NCBI GenBank assembly: GCA_016937345.1
Contig: JAFGWE010000036.1
Coordinates: 1-46,825, forward strand
DNA length: 46,825 nucleotides
Reading direction: 5' to 3'
Origin: Methanomicrobiaceae archaeon
GTDB taxonomy: Archaea; Halobacteriota; Methanomicrobia; Methanomicrobiales; Methanomicrobiaceae
Shown here: positions 25,356 through 36,200 of the stretch, piece after piece
How positions within the stretch are numbered: position 1 is the stretch's first letter
Layout: each line of letters opens with the position of its first letter
The notes under the pieces: generated by a model
Told to the model about the DNA's origin: nothing
The model's input: only the letters and a program-made list of their open reading frames with translations
The model's database searches: none
Made by a program: the position numbers and the translations under genes

Positions 25356-26042
25356 TCAAAGAATCATATTCAGTATAGCAGATAATATTCCGCCATAGTC
25401 ATATGAAAGCAGAAGAATTGCAAGCGATGCCACAATCATCACAATAAAAACAGCCGGATTCCATGAGAGAACCTTTCTGCCGTCAAGAACACTTACAGGC
25501 AGAAGATTGAAGAATGCAATCATAGCATTTACGGACAGTCCGATTGTTCCTGTCATAAACAGAACAAATGCCAAAAGGCTGTCTGCAAAAGGATAGCCCA
25601 AAGCCGCACCTGCAACAATCATTAAGAAGAACGGAATACAGAGCAGAAGATTTGTTACCGGCCCTGCAACCGAAATTATTCCGTCCTCCTCTTTTGTCAT
25701 TTTTCTTCCCTGCTGCCCGTAGATTACTGTTGCACCCGGCGCTGCAAAGACAACTCCGACAAGGGCTGCAAGTGCAACTGCAACTAAAAGCATCTGGTTG
25801 TCCTTGTGAAACTCCGCCCAGTATCCGTATTTCATCGCAGTAAACTTATGCGCAAGTTCGTGCAGAAGAAATCCCAGACCGACTGTTAAAAGCGATATCA
25901 CAAAAAATAACGCAAAAATAAACGGAGTGATACCTCCGCCCCTGATAAAGATAAGAGTGAATGCAATCGCAATTGCAATCCACCCGATTAAAAGATCATT
26001 TCTCTCCCTTGCAGGGATTTTTGATATAATATTCTGAATCAT
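25356..26042 (-). CDS. Site-2 protease family membrane metallopeptidase (M50)
   Basis: A 228-residue integral membrane protein with about six segments. The zinc-site motif HELAH (61-65) is in the second hydrophobic region, and NLLPVSVLDG (third ligand D187) in a later one, as expected for M50 site-2 proteases. They cut substrates within the membrane and often release membrane-bound regulators. There is no PDZ domain, which is typical of the archaeal short group. SVAGPVTNLLL between the two motifs also fits. The natural substrate is unknown; neighbours do not include an obvious anti-regulator. Confidence 0.9.
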   Translation of the reverse strand: MIQNIISKIPARERNDLLIGWIAIAIAFTLIFIRGGGITPFIFALFFVISLLTVGLGFLLHELAHKFTAMKYGYWAEFHKDNQMLLVAVALAALVGVVFAAPGATVIYGQQGRKMTKEEDGIISVAGPVTNLLLCIPFFLMIVAGAALGYPFADSLLAFVLFMTGTIGLSVNAMIAFFNLLPVSVLDGRKVLSWNPAVFIVMIVASLAILLLSYDYGGILSAILNMIL

Positions 26043-26160
26043 CTATACCATATATTTGGATCACCTGTAACATATTCCTGTTGGAGAAGGACTTCTTAAA
26101 AATTTTAAAATCAGATCTGTGAATCAGGTTTTTTACCTCTTTTAACCAAGATAATCTGTA

Positions 26161-26430
26161 ATGGATCTTAAAGATGCAAGAGATGAGATTTCAAAAATAG
26201 ATATGCAGTTAATTGAGCTTATTAAAAAAAGACAGGACTGTGCAGATTTAATTCATAGAGCCAAAAAAGAGGAGAATATCCCTGTACGCGATGAGGCGCA
26301 GAGAAAAGAAGTTCTCAAAAGGGCATATGAAACAGCAGAAGAGATTGGAACCGACCCTGAAATGACAGAAGAAATATTTGAAATTCTTATCAGAATGAAC
26401 GAAAAGAGACAAACAGAGCTGGAAATTTAA
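26161..26430 (+). CDS. Chorismate mutase, AroQ class
   Basis: An 89-residue all-helical chorismate mutase, which turns chorismate into prephenate for Phe and Tyr synthesis. The three-helix pattern is clear: LKDARDEISKIDMQLIELIKKR (first helix with the catalytic Arg near 7), then IPVRDEAQRKEVLKR, then EEIFEILIRMNEKRQ. The length is the same as monofunctional AroQ enzymes. It stands alone, 118 bases after the protease gene on the other strand, and its stop overlaps the end of the convergent PAS gene by 4 bases. Confidence 0.92.
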   Translation: MDLKDARDEISKIDMQLIELIKKRQDCADLIHRAKKEENIPVRDEAQRKEVLKRAYETAEEIGTDPEMTEEIFEILIRMNEKRQTELEI

Positions 26431-26801
26431 TCATCCGGAAACAGCCTGGCGCATATTAAAAAATCCTCATCATCTATCCTTGCTGCCGAAAATAAAATAT
26501 CAGTCTCTTTTCCCCCCAGAATCACAAAAGAAGCTCTGAAATCATTTACAATCCCTTCAGTTCTTAATATCGTAAAAAATTCATCTCTAAATGAGTTTTT
26601 CTCCCAGACCTCCGCAAATAATTTTCCGGATAAATATTCCTTATCAAACCCGAAAATTTCTGCAAAACTCTCATTTACAAGCCTTATCTGAAAGTCAGGA
26701 TGGGTTATTAAACACATCCCGACGGGATTTTTAAAAAATATCTCCCTGAAAATTAGAGAACCGGCTTTTTTACTGGAAAAAGATGATAAAATACCTGACA
26801 T
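26427..26801 (-). CDS. Stand-alone PAS domain protein
   Basis: A 124-residue protein consisting of a single PAS domain (about 20-115): PVGMCLITHPDFQIRLVNESFAEIFGFDKEYLSGK is the classic PAS start. It has no kinase or DNA-binding part, so it may act as a small sensor or adaptor for the many PAS-type signalling proteins in this region. The C-terminus is convergent with chorismate mutase. The ribosome-binding site is poor. Confidence 0.75.
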   Translation of the reverse strand: MSGILSSFSSKKAGSLIFREIFFKNPVGMCLITHPDFQIRLVNESFAEIFGFDKEYLSGKLFAEVWEKNSFRDEFFTILRTEGIVNDFRASFVILGGKETDILFSAARIDDEDFLICARLFPDD

Positions 26802-26846
26802 TACAACCAGTATAATTTTAAAAATAAAAAATATTATGCCCCGGGA

Positions 26847-27734
26847 TTAGAGGCCGGAATCAGCACTTTTTTTGATCATCGTACCTATACCGTCGCGGGT
26901 GAAGAGCTCAAGAAGGATTGTATGATCCTTATTTCCATTCACAATATGTGCATGCTCAACACCATTGTCAAGACACTTCAGACATGCCTCAAGCTTTGGT
27001 ATCATTCCGCCGACAATAACACCATCATCGATAAGCTTTTTTGCCTCGTCGGTTGTTAAGCGGTGGTATGTCCTTGTTCTCTGGGCATTCATGATTCCGT
27101 CAATATCAGAGAGGTTTACAAATTTGTATGCCCCGAGTGCAATTGCAATATCGCCTGCTGCGGTGTCTGCATTGACATTCAGGCTGTGACCCTTCCTGTC
27201 GATTGCAATCGGAGATATCACAGGAATGTATCCCTTATCCAAAAGGCCGATTAAAAGTTCCGGATTTACCTCCTCAACATCCCCCACATGGCCAAGATCA
27301 ACCTCTTCCTCCTTATCACCGACAAATACCTTTTTTGCACAGGTCTTTTTTGCAAACATCAGGTTTCCGTCCTGGCCTGCAAGACCCACACCTTTGGCGC
27401 CGAACTTTGTTATCAGAGAAACGATGTTCCCTCTTATTTTTCCGACAAGAACCATCTGTGCAACCTCAAGGGTATCATTATCGGTTATCCTTAAACCTCC
27501 GACAAACTTGGGCTCTTTTCCCAGAGCCTTCATCTTCTCAGTTATCTCAGGACCGCCGCCGTGAACCAGTACTACCCTGAGGCCCACATAGTGCAGAAGA
27601 ACAACATCCTGTATAACAGTGTCAAGGACCGCAGGGTCGATCATCGCATGACCGCCTAACTTTATTACAATCGTTTTTCCATGAAACTGCTGGATATAGG
27701 GCAGTGCCTCCATAAGTACGTCAACGCGTTTCAT
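26847..27734 (-). CDS. argB: Acetylglutamate kinase
   Basis: A 295-residue amino-acid kinase that phosphorylates N-acetylglutamate in arginine synthesis. Motifs: VIKLGGHAM near 23-31 (phosphate binding), LVHGGGPEI near 56-64, [10 protein letters not shown], and [16 protein letters not shown] near the end of the sequence, which is the substrate and ATP-binding part. The ATG overlaps the argJ stop by 4 bases (ATGA), a sign of translational coupling. Length matches the family. Whether it is arginine-sensitive cannot be told; no long N-terminal helix of the kind seen in inhibited hexameric enzymes is visible. Confidence 0.97.
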   Translation of the reverse strand: MKRVDVLMEALPYIQQFHGKTIVIKLGGHAMIDPAVLDTVIQDVVLLHYVGLRVVLVHGGGPEITEKMKALGKEPKFVGGLRITDNDTLEVAQMVLVGKIRGNIVSLITKFGAKGVGLAGQDGNLMFAKKTCAKKVFVGDKEEEVDLGHVGDVEEVNPELLIGLLDKGYIPVISPIAIDRKGHSLNVNADTAAGDIAIALGAYKFVNLSDIDGIMNAQRTRTYHRLTTDEAKKLIDDGVIVGGMIPKLEACLKCLDNGVEHAHIVNGNKDHTILLELFTRDGIGTMIKKSADSGL

Positions 27735-28915
27735 GTTGTATACTTCCCGTTGATTTCAACATATTTCTCGGTGAGATCACATCCCCATGCAGTCGCCGAG
27801 TATTCACCATAATCCAGGTCAATGTCAATAAATATCTTTTTGCCGTGCATCAGCCCCTTCGCCTTTAAAAGAGCATCAGGATGAATTTTATCGTCTGCCA
27901 GAATTTCACCCTTTCTTGCAAGAACAACAGTTACATCTCCGTCTGATATTGAGACAGTCACAGCATCAGGGTCAAAAACTACTCCTGCACGACCGGCGGC
28001 GGCGATCAGCCTTCCCCAGTTTGGATCTTCACCATAAACCGCTGTTTTTACGAGCGGTGAGCCAACAACTGTTCGTGCAATCTCTGCCGCATCCTCTTCC
28101 GAGGGAGCATTTCTGACAGTGACTTCAATCATCTTGGTCGCACCCTCGCCGTCCTCTGCAATCTGTTTTGCAAGCGAGATGCAGACCTCCTCCAAGGCAG
28201 AGCAGAACTCACCAAAATCTGCTTTTCCCTTAAGGCCGGTTGCGGTTATAAATGCACAGTCGTTTGTCGAGGTGTCGCCGTCAACAACAACACGGTTGAA
28301 ACTGCGGTCTGCGGCAACTAAAAGTGCCGATTTAAGCTCATCCTTTGTAAAATCCGCATCAGTATAGATGAAAGCAAGCATTGTCCCCATATTGGGCGCA
28401 ATCATGCCGCTTCCCTTTGCAATTCCGGCAACAGTAAAGCCGGGGCGCTCGCATATTGCATGTTTGGGGAAAAGATCGGTTGTCATTATAGCATTTGCGG
28501 CATTGATCCCGGCCTCTTCATCATGCTTAAGCAGTGGTGCAATCCTTTTGCACTGATCCTCAATAATATCAATATGGAGAAATCTTCCGATAACACCTGT
28601 GCTTGCAACGCCTATTTTGTCAGGAGTTGTTGAGAATGCTTCTGCTGCAATCTCTGCCATTCTCCTGGCATCTAAAAGACCCTGTTCACCGGTATAGACA
28701 TTTGCATTACCTGAGTTTACAATGACACCGTCCAAAAACCCGTTTTCCATCCTCTCCTTCATTAAAATTACAGGAGCAGCAACAAAAAGATTCTTTGTGA
28801 AAACAGCCGCAGCAGTCCCTTTAGCCCTGATAAGTGCAAGACCAAACTTACCTTCCTTAATTCCGGCGGCATATACACCTTCAACAGCACATATACTCTT
28901 CACGTCTCTAATCAC
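27731..28915 (-). CDS. argJ: Glutamate N-acetyltransferase/ornithine acetyltransferase ArgJ
   Basis: A 394-residue ArgJ, which transfers acetyl groups from N-acetylornithine to glutamate and so recycles acetyl in arginine synthesis. The precursor cuts itself before a threonine; here [14 protein letters not shown] holds the catalytic T178, but the residue before it is G177 where most relatives have Ala. [13 protein letters not shown] and DGDTSTNDC are also typical. The start is GTG, with the preceding CBS gene overlapping by 8 bases. The gene is within an operon running argC, CBS, argJ, argB. Confidence 0.96.
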   Translation of the reverse strand: MIRDVKSICAVEGVYAAGIKEGKFGLALIRAKGTAAAVFTKNLFVAAPVILMKERMENGFLDGVIVNSGNANVYTGEQGLLDARRMAEIAAEAFSTTPDKIGVASTGVIGRFLHIDIIEDQCKRIAPLLKHDEEAGINAANAIMTTDLFPKHAICERPGFTVAGIAKGSGMIAPNMGTMLAFIYTDADFTKDELKSALLVAADRSFNRVVVDGDTSTNDCAFITATGLKGKADFGEFCSALEEVCISLAKQIAEDGEGATKMIEVTVRNAPSEEDAAEIARTVVGSPLVKTAVYGEDPNWGRLIAAAGRAGVVFDPDAVTVSISDGDVTVVLARKGEILADDKIHPDALLKAKGLMHGKKIFIDIDLDYGEYSATAWGCDLTEKYVEINGKYTT

Positions 28916-29402
28916 TCTCGTCTTCGGTTTTTTCCTGTTTCATGCTGATTCCGCGTACAATATCCTGTCTTGTGACAATCCCGACAAGCCTGTCTTCATG
29001 CATTACAGGCAGGCGTGCGATTCCTTCGGAGAGCATAAGCTTTGCACCCTCCTCAATATCCGCATCAGTCTCAATTGATACGACATCACCGCTCATAATA
29101 TCCGAAACCGGACTGTCGCCAATATCTGAGAGTGCCTTTTTTGTCTTTTCCCAGTTGACAAATTCACGGATAGGCACCTCAATTATCTCAAGCGGCGATG
29201 GAAGCCAGAGATCATCACTCAGATCTCCTGTCTCAAGAAGAGAGAGTATGTCAGTCTCTGTAACTATTCCAACAACACGTTCGCCCTCCATTACAGGCAA
29301 TCCTCCGATTCTGTTCTTTCTTAATATTCCGGAGGCATCACGTACTTTTGAGTCCAGCTTAACGGTTATTGGATTTGGAGTCATTACATCTTTAATCAAC
29401 AT
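28908..29402 (-). CDS. Two-CBS-domain protein within the arginine operon
   Basis: A 164-residue protein of two CBS domains: residues about 1-58 (VMTPNPITVKLDSKVRDAS, then IGGLPVMEGERVVGIVTETDI) and about 95-155 (IMSGDVVSIETDADIEEGAK, then IARLPVMHEDRLVGIVTRQDI). CBS pairs bind adenine nucleotides or S-adenosylmethionine and control partner proteins. GAGAGGAA precedes the ATG. It lies between argC and argJ, overlapping argJ by 8 bases, so it is made together with the arginine enzymes and may sense energy state for them. That role is inference. Confidence 0.9.
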   Translation of the reverse strand: MLIKDVMTPNPITVKLDSKVRDASGILRKNRIGGLPVMEGERVVGIVTETDILSLLETGDLSDDLWLPSPLEIIEVPIREFVNWEKTKKALSDIGDSPVSDIMSGDVVSIETDADIEEGAKLMLSEGIARLPVMHEDRLVGIVTRQDIVRGISMKQEKTEDESD

Positions 29403-29422
29403 TTCAAAATTCCTCTCTTTTT

Positions 29423-30409
29423 TTAGGGATAAAGCGGTGCTGTCATAAGGCCGTCTGTCTCCTTAAATCCGCACATTATATTCATGTTCTGTATTGCCTG
29501 TCCGCTTGCACCCTTAACAAGATTATCAATTGCAGATACTGCAACAACTCTTGTTCCCTCGCTTTCAACTTTCACGTCACAGAAGTTGCTTCCACGGACG
29601 CCTCCGAGAGTTGGGTTCTGGAGACGTACAAAGAATTCATCTTTGTACATATCATTATAGAGCTTTTCTGTCTCCTCCTGTGAAAGGGGTTCATCGAGAA
29701 GAATGTGGGCTGTTGTAAGAATTCCCCTGTTTACAGGCAGAAGGTGCGGGGTGAAGTGGCAGTTTGCCTTTGAACCTAAGAAAGCTGCCTCCTGTTTCAT
29801 CTCGGAGAGATGACGGTGTGCTGTCCATTTATATGCGGTAAAGTTGTCTGCAACATTTGTGTACTGGTTTGTAGCCGAAGGGCTTGTACCGGCACCGGAT
29901 ACACCTGTCTTTGAGTCATATATTATTGTGTGTGCAAATTTTGCAAGAGGCGCTGACGCAAGGGCTGCACCTGTCGGGAAGCATCCGGGATTTGCCACAA
30001 ATTCTGCTCTCTTTATCTCATCGCGGTGGAGTTCGCAGAGACCATAAGGCGCTTTGAAGTAATTTGTGTGAGTGACACCGTATGTCTTTTCATACACGTC
30101 TTTTGGCAGCCTGTAATCCGCACTTAAGTCAACGCATTTTATCCCGCGTTCCTTTAATTCCCCTGCATAGCTCATAGCGGCAGTGTGAGGGACCGCAAGA
30201 AACACGAAATCAGAATCAAGGTCGCTTACATCAGGATTTGTGAATGAAAGACTGCAAAGGCCGGACATATTCGGATGAACCGAATCAAAGGTCTTTCCCT
30301 CCTCTTTCCTGGACGTGACACATGTAACCTCGGCTTTTGAGTGACAAAGAAGGAGACGAACCAGATCTCCTCCGGTATAACCCGACGCCCCGATGATTGC
30401 AATATCCAT
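29423..30409 (-). CDS. argC: N-acetyl-gamma-glutamyl-phosphate reductase
   Basis: A 328-residue enzyme that reduces N-acetylglutamyl phosphate with NADPH. The nucleotide loop [16 protein letters not shown] is at the start, and the catalytic cysteine is C143 in [11 protein letters not shown]. Further on [10 protein letters not shown] and [11 protein letters not shown] match the family. It is the first of the arginine genes, followed after 20 bases by the CBS gene. The ADP-ribosylglycohydrolase gene lies 27 bases upstream on the same strand, so the operon may begin there. Confidence 0.96.
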   Translation of the reverse strand: MDIAIIGASGYTGGDLVRLLLCHSKAEVTCVTSRKEEGKTFDSVHPNMSGLCSLSFTNPDVSDLDSDFVFLAVPHTAAMSYAGELKERGIKCVDLSADYRLPKDVYEKTYGVTHTNYFKAPYGLCELHRDEIKRAEFVANPGCFPTGAALASAPLAKFAHTIIYDSKTGVSGAGTSPSATNQYTNVADNFTAYKWTAHRHLSEMKQEAAFLGSKANCHFTPHLLPVNRGILTTAHILLDEPLSQEETEKLYNDMYKDEFFVRLQNPTLGGVRGSNFCDVKVESEGTRVVAVSAIDNLVKGASGQAIQNMNIMCGFKETDGLMTAPLYP

Positions 30410-30436
30410 AACAAATAGTATTGTTTTCAGGCGGAA

Positions 30437-31342
30437 TTAATCCTTTGTGCCATAGCGCAGGTAAAGCCTTTTTGCAAGGGTTTCTACCTTCTCACGCCCT
30501 TCAAGACCCAGAATCAGATCTTCCGGAAGACCGGTCTGCCCGTACTGTGCACCTGACCACGCACCACATATAAACCCTATAGTATCCGTGTTTCCTCCGA
30601 CACTGGTTGCAATATCAAGAAAGTCAGGCTCTTCACCATAGCGTTCTATGAGATAGAATGACAGCGGCAGGGTCTGGTAAACACTTATATCATTTCCTAT
30701 CACCGTAAGGGCAGATTCAAGGCTTATTTCTTCTTCTGCAAGCCTTAATGCTTCTCCGGTCTTTATTCCGAGACTGTTGTCCTCCAAAAATGCATTTTTC
30801 TGGGCCTCGTGAAGAGGATTTTCATCGCCGTCAATTGTAAAACGTATAAGTGTTGCAAATGATATCGCTGCAGCATGTGCGCCGGGATGGGTGTGGGTTA
30901 TTGAGCATGCAGAGACAAGATTCTCCCTCATCTCAACTATATCATCATATACAAGTGCAAAGGGAAGACCAAGCGGTATACAGCCGGAAGTTGTGGAGAA
31001 ACATCCTGAGGCCTTATCCACGTCAGCTGCCATATGCCTGCATGCCGCAGAGAGAGTCCCGTCGGGAAAACGGAGACTTTTCTCCTCATAAAGCTTAAGT
31101 AGAGATCTTCTGTAATTTTCAGGAGTGAAATTTCCGCTCGCAAAAAGTTCCGATACCAAAAGTGAAATCTGAGTATCATCCGTATATCCCCCGGCAGGCA
31201 GATTTACATTGGGATGACGGCGTGGAGCTTTTTTAAATCCGCCTTCCTTTCGCCCGGTTCTTGGAGGGCTGGTCTCATACGGCATACCAAGGGCATCCCC
31301 GATAGCCGCCCCAAGCATGGCACCCCTGTATTCATTCTCCAT
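30437..31342 (-). CDS. ADP-ribosylglycohydrolase family protein
   Basis: A 301-residue protein of the DraG/ARH family, which removes ADP-ribose from proteins or metabolites using two Mg2+ ions. Metal sites are seen at GAAIGDALGMPYE (11-23), GGYTDDTQIS (TDDT 54-57) and near 250 as GGNTDTIGFICGA. The family acts on ADP-ribosyl-arginine in nitrogenase control and on ADP-ribose derivatives elsewhere. It is unclear which applies here. It precedes the arginine genes by 27 bases and is probably co-transcribed. Ordinary length, all main ligands present. Confidence 0.9.
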   Translation of the reverse strand: MENEYRGAMLGAAIGDALGMPYETSPPRTGRKEGGFKKAPRRHPNVNLPAGGYTDDTQISLLVSELFASGNFTPENYRRSLLKLYEEKSLRFPDGTLSAACRHMAADVDKASGCFSTTSGCIPLGLPFALVYDDIVEMRENLVSACSITHTHPGAHAAAISFATLIRFTIDGDENPLHEAQKNAFLEDNSLGIKTGEALRLAEEEISLESALTVIGNDISVYQTLPLSFYLIERYGEEPDFLDIATSVGGNTDTIGFICGAWSGAQYGQTGLPEDLILGLEGREKVETLAKRLYLRYGTKD

Positions 31343-31628
31343 TGAATAGATTATTGAAAATTAAAAGAGATTAAATCTTCGCAGAATTTCTAATAAAAAT
31401 ATTGATTCCCGACAAAAATACATCCGGGATACATAAAATAAACTTTGATTTGCCTCTCCTGAAACGGAATCTCATTTTTTATATTGCAATCCGAAGTTTT
31501 TTTGAATATGAGCTGATTAGCCCTGAAAAAAATAATATTTTTGTCGATATACTTATTAATTAATCACTTACAAACTTCATAAAGCCTGAATTTATTCAAT
31601 TATTGAATTTTTGGGAGGGGTATATTTT

Positions 31629-32633
31629 ATGTTGCATATTTTGATGGTGGATGAGCAGCCCGAGATCCTTGAGATTGCTTCCATTTACCTGAACAAATGT
31701 GGTGATTATATAATTGACAAGGCCTTTTCGGCAACCGAGGCCCTCTCTAAACTGCAAATCAGCTCCTATGATGCTATAGTATCAGACTATGACATGCCCG
31801 AGATGGACGGTCTTTCCTTTCTAAAAGAAGTCAGAAGGATGAATAATACATTGCCTTTTGTTATCTTTTCGGGAAAGGGAAGGGAAGAGGTAATTATAGA
31901 GGCATTCAGATGCGGTGCTGACGGATTTGTCCAGAAAGGGAAGGATCCTTCAACCCAGTTTGCAGAACTTAATCACCAGATCTTAATTATATCAAAGAGA
32001 AGGCAAGCTGAAAATGAACTCAGAATGAAGGAGTACGCAATAGAGACCTCCATTAACGGCATATTAATGTTCAACGATGAAAAGCTCGTCACTTATGTGA
32101 ACACTGCCGCAATGAAACTTCACGGATATGAATCCAAAGAAGATATTTTAGAGAAAAATATCTCAGAAATTTTCGATTTAAACACAGACGGCAATAATGA
32201 TACGGATTTTTATTCCGAAGTCTCTGAGAAAGGGTGGTATTTCGGAGAGCAGAAGGGCCTGAAAAAAGACGGCAAAAGATTTGATGTTCAGCTCTCTGTA
32301 ATCCGGATAATAAACGAAATGACAGGAGAGAAGCACTATTTTGGATCTTATGTTGATATAACAGAGCGAAAAAAAGCCGAAAAAGCCCTCCTTGAATTTA
32401 TAACCGAGGCTGCAAAGAGGCTCAAATCACCGGTAACACACATCTGCCGGAATCTGGCAGAGGTAATAGAGCAGTTTGACACCACAAAAAATCCAGAGCT
32501 CTTAAAGATGAAGCTCTCAGTACAGCTCAAAAACGCACAACAGGTCATTGAGAATTTAAACGAGTTAAATGAAGCAATATCAAATGGATATGACTCAATA
32601 CCGGAAGATTACAGGGACTTTTTAACAAGGTGA
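31629..32633 (+). CDS. Response-regulator receiver/PAS protein with kinase-like tail
   Basis: A 334-residue protein. A receiver domain fills about 1-120 with all key residues (D8, phosphoacceptor D53 in VSDYD, S81, K103). A PAS domain follows (about 135-255), ending in the PAC motif GSYVDITERKKAE. The tail (about 255-334) resembles a dimerisation/histidine region (FITEAAKRLKSPVTHICRNLAEVIE) but carries no H-E/D pair at the usual place and no ATPase domain. It may pair with a separate kinase. Ribosome-binding site GGGAGGGG fixes the ATG at 31629. The next gene begins 4 bases later. Confidence 0.85.
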   Translation: MLHILMVDEQPEILEIASIYLNKCGDYIIDKAFSATEALSKLQISSYDAIVSDYDMPEMDGLSFLKEVRRMNNTLPFVIFSGKGREEVIIEAFRCGADGFVQKGKDPSTQFAELNHQILIISKRRQAENELRMKEYAIETSINGILMFNDEKLVTYVNTAAMKLHGYESKEDILEKNISEIFDLNTDGNNDTDFYSEVSEKGWYFGEQKGLKKDGKRFDVQLSVIRIINEMTGEKHYFGSYVDITERKKAEKALLEFITEAAKRLKSPVTHICRNLAEVIEQFDTTKNPELLKMKLSVQLKNAQQVIENLNELNEAISNGYDSIPEDYRDFLTR

Positions 32634-32637
32634 AGAA

Positions 32638-33192
32638 TTGTCTGCTCTTGATGATGTGTTAGCCGGCTTTGGTAACGGACGAATTGTCCTTACCATGGCT
32701 TCAGCGGATAAACTGGGGGATGCAAACTGCGAACTGGTCAGCAGCATAGCCACCGCCGGGTACCGCACCATCGTCATAACAATAAATAACCCGTCGCCGC
32801 TCCTAAAAAACATATATATTTCAAAGGGAATAGACATCTCAAAAGTTTATTTCATAGATGCCATCACAAAATTTGCTCTTGGAAACCTGCCGGCAGATAT
32901 TGACAATTCAGTCTTTATCAGCAATCCCGCAAACCTTACAGACATCGGAATAGCATTAACAGAGATGCTTAAGGAAAATCCTGAGGAAAAGACATGTGTG
33001 ATAATCGATTCCCTTAACACTATGTTAATATATCTCTCAACCCCGTCACTCACAAAGTTCATTCACTTTATTTCAAGCAAATTAAGACTTTTAAAGAGCT
33101 CTGCCTTTTATCTGACTGTAAAAGAGGGAATCGATCCAATGCTTATGATGCAGCTTAAAACATTCTCGGATGAGACCATTGAGATAAATTGA
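32638..33192 (+). CDS. RecA/KaiC-like protein lacking Walker A
   Basis: A 184-residue protein with a RecA-superfamily look: TVLTMAS-type first strand, alternating strands, and a Walker B-like strand TCVIIDSLNTMLIY. No GxxxxGKT is present, so ATP hydrolysis is doubtful. Archaeal genomes have many such KaiC-related proteins next to PAS or receiver proteins, and here it follows a REC-PAS gene by 4 bases. It starts with TTG, and AGGTGA overlapping the previous stop is the ribosome-binding site. A signalling partner of the REC-PAS protein is the most likely role. Confidence 0.65.
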   Translation: MSALDDVLAGFGNGRIVLTMASADKLGDANCELVSSIATAGYRTIVITINNPSPLLKNIYISKGIDISKVYFIDAITKFALGNLPADIDNSVFISNPANLTDIGIALTEMLKENPEEKTCVIIDSLNTMLIYLSTPSLTKFIHFISSKLRLLKSSAFYLTVKEGIDPMLMMQLKTFSDETIEIN

Positions 33193-33215
33193 TAATTAAA
33201 AAAAAATTAAAGTTT

Positions 33216-36200
33216 TTATTCATCCTCTTCAGTTTCAGACTTCTCTTTTTTCTCCTTTTTCAAAGTCCTTTCAAAGCATTCTGAGGCATCCCTGTATCTT
33301 CCAAGCTTTGTTAAGCAGACGCCCTTTCTGTATGATGCCGCAGAATCTCCGGGTTTAAGCGACAAAACCTTATCATAGGCCTCAATTGCAGCCTCCTGTT
33401 TTCCAAGCTGTTCAAGGGCAAGACCTTTTCCATACCAGCTGTTCGGAGAATCCGACCCGGACTCTATTGCATGCTCAAACGATTTTCCTGCATCATTATA
33501 CCGGCCTAGATTTATGAGAAGCATTCCGCGTGCGTTCCAAAGAGCCGCATTTTTGTGATCAGCCTTAATTGCAGCCTCGTAAGCCGAAAGCGCCTCCTCA
33601 TACTGCCCGGTGCGCTCATATGCATTTGCCTGCATGAGTAGCGCTCCTGAGAGATCCGGTTTTTCTTTTAGCACTTTTCCAATGAACCGGATTGCCTTAT
33701 CATATCCTCCCATATGCATCTGGGCAGTTGCGCACTGGAAAAAGCTCTCGATATCCCCGTCAGAGTTTTCAAGCGCAACTCCGTAGTTTGAAAGAGCCTC
33801 TTTATATCTGTCAGACTTGAGAAGTGACTCAGCAAGAAGAAGTCTTGTTGTGATGTCCTTTGGTTCTTTGTCAATTGCCTTCTGATAACTCTCGGCTGCC
33901 TCACCAAATACCCCAAGCCTGAATTTCATATCCCCTTTTATCCTGCTGGCAGTGTAATTTTCAGGATCAATCTCAAGCATTGTGTTGCAGGCCTCAACAC
34001 AGTCCTCATACCTTCCCATTAATGCGAGAAGTTTTGCAAGCTTTATCCAGGTATTGAGATCTTTTTCATTATCTTCAAGAATTGCGGCATAGTGACCTGC
34101 TGCAAGCTCAAAGTCTCCGGACTTCTCACATAATCCTGCAATCTCAAGCCTTGCAGGAATATCCTCCTCTTCTGCCTCCAGGAATTTATTAAATTCCTTA
34201 ATTGCCTCCTTTGTTTTTCCCGAGCCGGAGAGGGAGAATGCATATCCGCGTAATGCAACCTTGTTTTCAGGCCTGATTGCGAGAAATTTCTCAAATTCTC
34301 CGACTGCCTCTGCAAAACTGCCGGTCTCAAGCATCAAAAGAGCCATATCAAGAAGAATTCCCTCATCATCAGGTCTGAATTCAGATGCCTTCTTAAAAGA
34401 CTTTGCAGCTTTTTCAAACTCTCCTGCATTCCAGAGAGACATCCCGAGCTCTTTCCATCCGTCGGGATCCTCATGGTTTTTCCTTACATGGTGTTCAAAT
34501 GCCTTTGACGCCTCTTTGTAGCGCCCGAGATGTTTAAGTCCGTTTGCAAGCGCAAGTATGATACCTTCTCTTTCGGGGTCCAGATCAAATGCTTCGTTAT
34601 AGGTATCAACAGAAGCCTCAAGATTTCCGCATTTCTCAAATATCCCTGCTTTCTGACAGAGGAGAGACGAATCAGCAACACCGGCGTTCTCAAGGTTTTC
34701 TATTGCAGAGATTGCCTCTTCATAATGGCCTGTTTTATCAAGAATTGTGATGTAATTCCTCCAGGCACTCACATCACTTCCGCCCTTTGCCATAATCGGC
34801 TCAAGAATCTCGAGGGCAGATTCATAATCACCGGATGACATCAGAATTTCAGCCTTTAAAGCCCGTGTTGCATCATCATCAGGTGCAAGTGAGAGGACAT
34901 TGTCAACACCCGTTAATGCATCATCAAAGAATCCGGCTTTAAATCTTGCCTCGACTATTTTCTGCCATGCAACCACATTTGAAGGATCGGCCTCAATAAC
35001 CTTCTCAAAGCATGCAATTGCCTTTTCATTATCACCAAGGTGCATGAAAGCACTTCCCTTCTTCTCTAAGAGACCGTTTTCTTCGGGGAATTTTTCAATA
35101 ACCTTTGATAGTGATTCTATTGCACTTCCATACTCTCCAAGGCTTAAAAGAGCATCTGCATGGTTTCTCCAGGCATTAATATTTTCAGGGTTTAATTCAA
35201 CCAGCTTTGAAAAGCATAAAAATGCATCCTCAAACTTTCCAGTATGCATAAGAGCTTCGCCCTGCATCTCAAGCATACGGGACTCTCTTACATCAATATT
35301 CAGCTTTGACTGGGATGCACTTGTCTCTTTGTCAAAGAGACTGAGGTCAATATTGTTATTTATCCAGTTTACACTGCCTGCAGAACCCTTCATCACATGG
35401 CTGAAGCTGTTTAGGGCATCATTGTACTTCCCGAGTTTTGAGAGGCACATCCCCCTCTGATACCAGGCCGCAGAGTTGTCGGGAGCAACTTTGAGTATGT
35501 TGTCATAACAGAAAACTGACCGTTCATATTCACCAAGATGCCCGAATGCAACACCCATCATATGCCAAGCAGATATGTCGGCCGGATTCTTTTTTACAAC
35601 CATTTCAAGTGCATATACTGCCTCTGAGTACAAACCGCTCCAGAGAAGGTTTACAGCCCTGTTAAATCCTGAAACAGCATCAGAAGGAGTCTCAACACCG
35701 ACATTTCGATAGACCTCAGCTGCCTCGGAATATTTGCCAAGCCTCTCACTTAATGAGGCTTTGTGGTAAATTGCAGAGATATCGGAGGGATTTGTCTTTA
35801 GGGCGACATCATAAAAACCAAGTGCATCATCATTCTTTCCAAGCTTTTCAAGAATTTCACCGGTTTTTATCATTACTGGTATATTTTCCGGCTCATTTGT
35901 CAGAACATTGCCAAAAGCCGTAATTGCACGATCAAATTCCCCTGTCCTCATGCAGAGAAGACCAAGCCTTTGTCTTACTGAAATATCTGAAGGTTCCATT
36001 GAAAGAATTTTATCACAGCAGTCTGCAGCACCGGAAAAATCACCAACAGCCTCCATTGAATCTGCTTTTTTATACCATATATCAAGTATTGAAGAGTCAT
36101 CGGCAATTACTTTGTCAAAACATAATATTGCGCCGGAAAAATCTCTTGAAGAAAAAAGCGAGTTTCCAAGTGCCTGCCATGCATTTATATCATCCGGGGA

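Noticed and set aside
34900-35460. 186-residue frame opposite the TPR gene
   Set aside because: Shadow of the repetitive gene; the apparent repeats mirror the TPR units.
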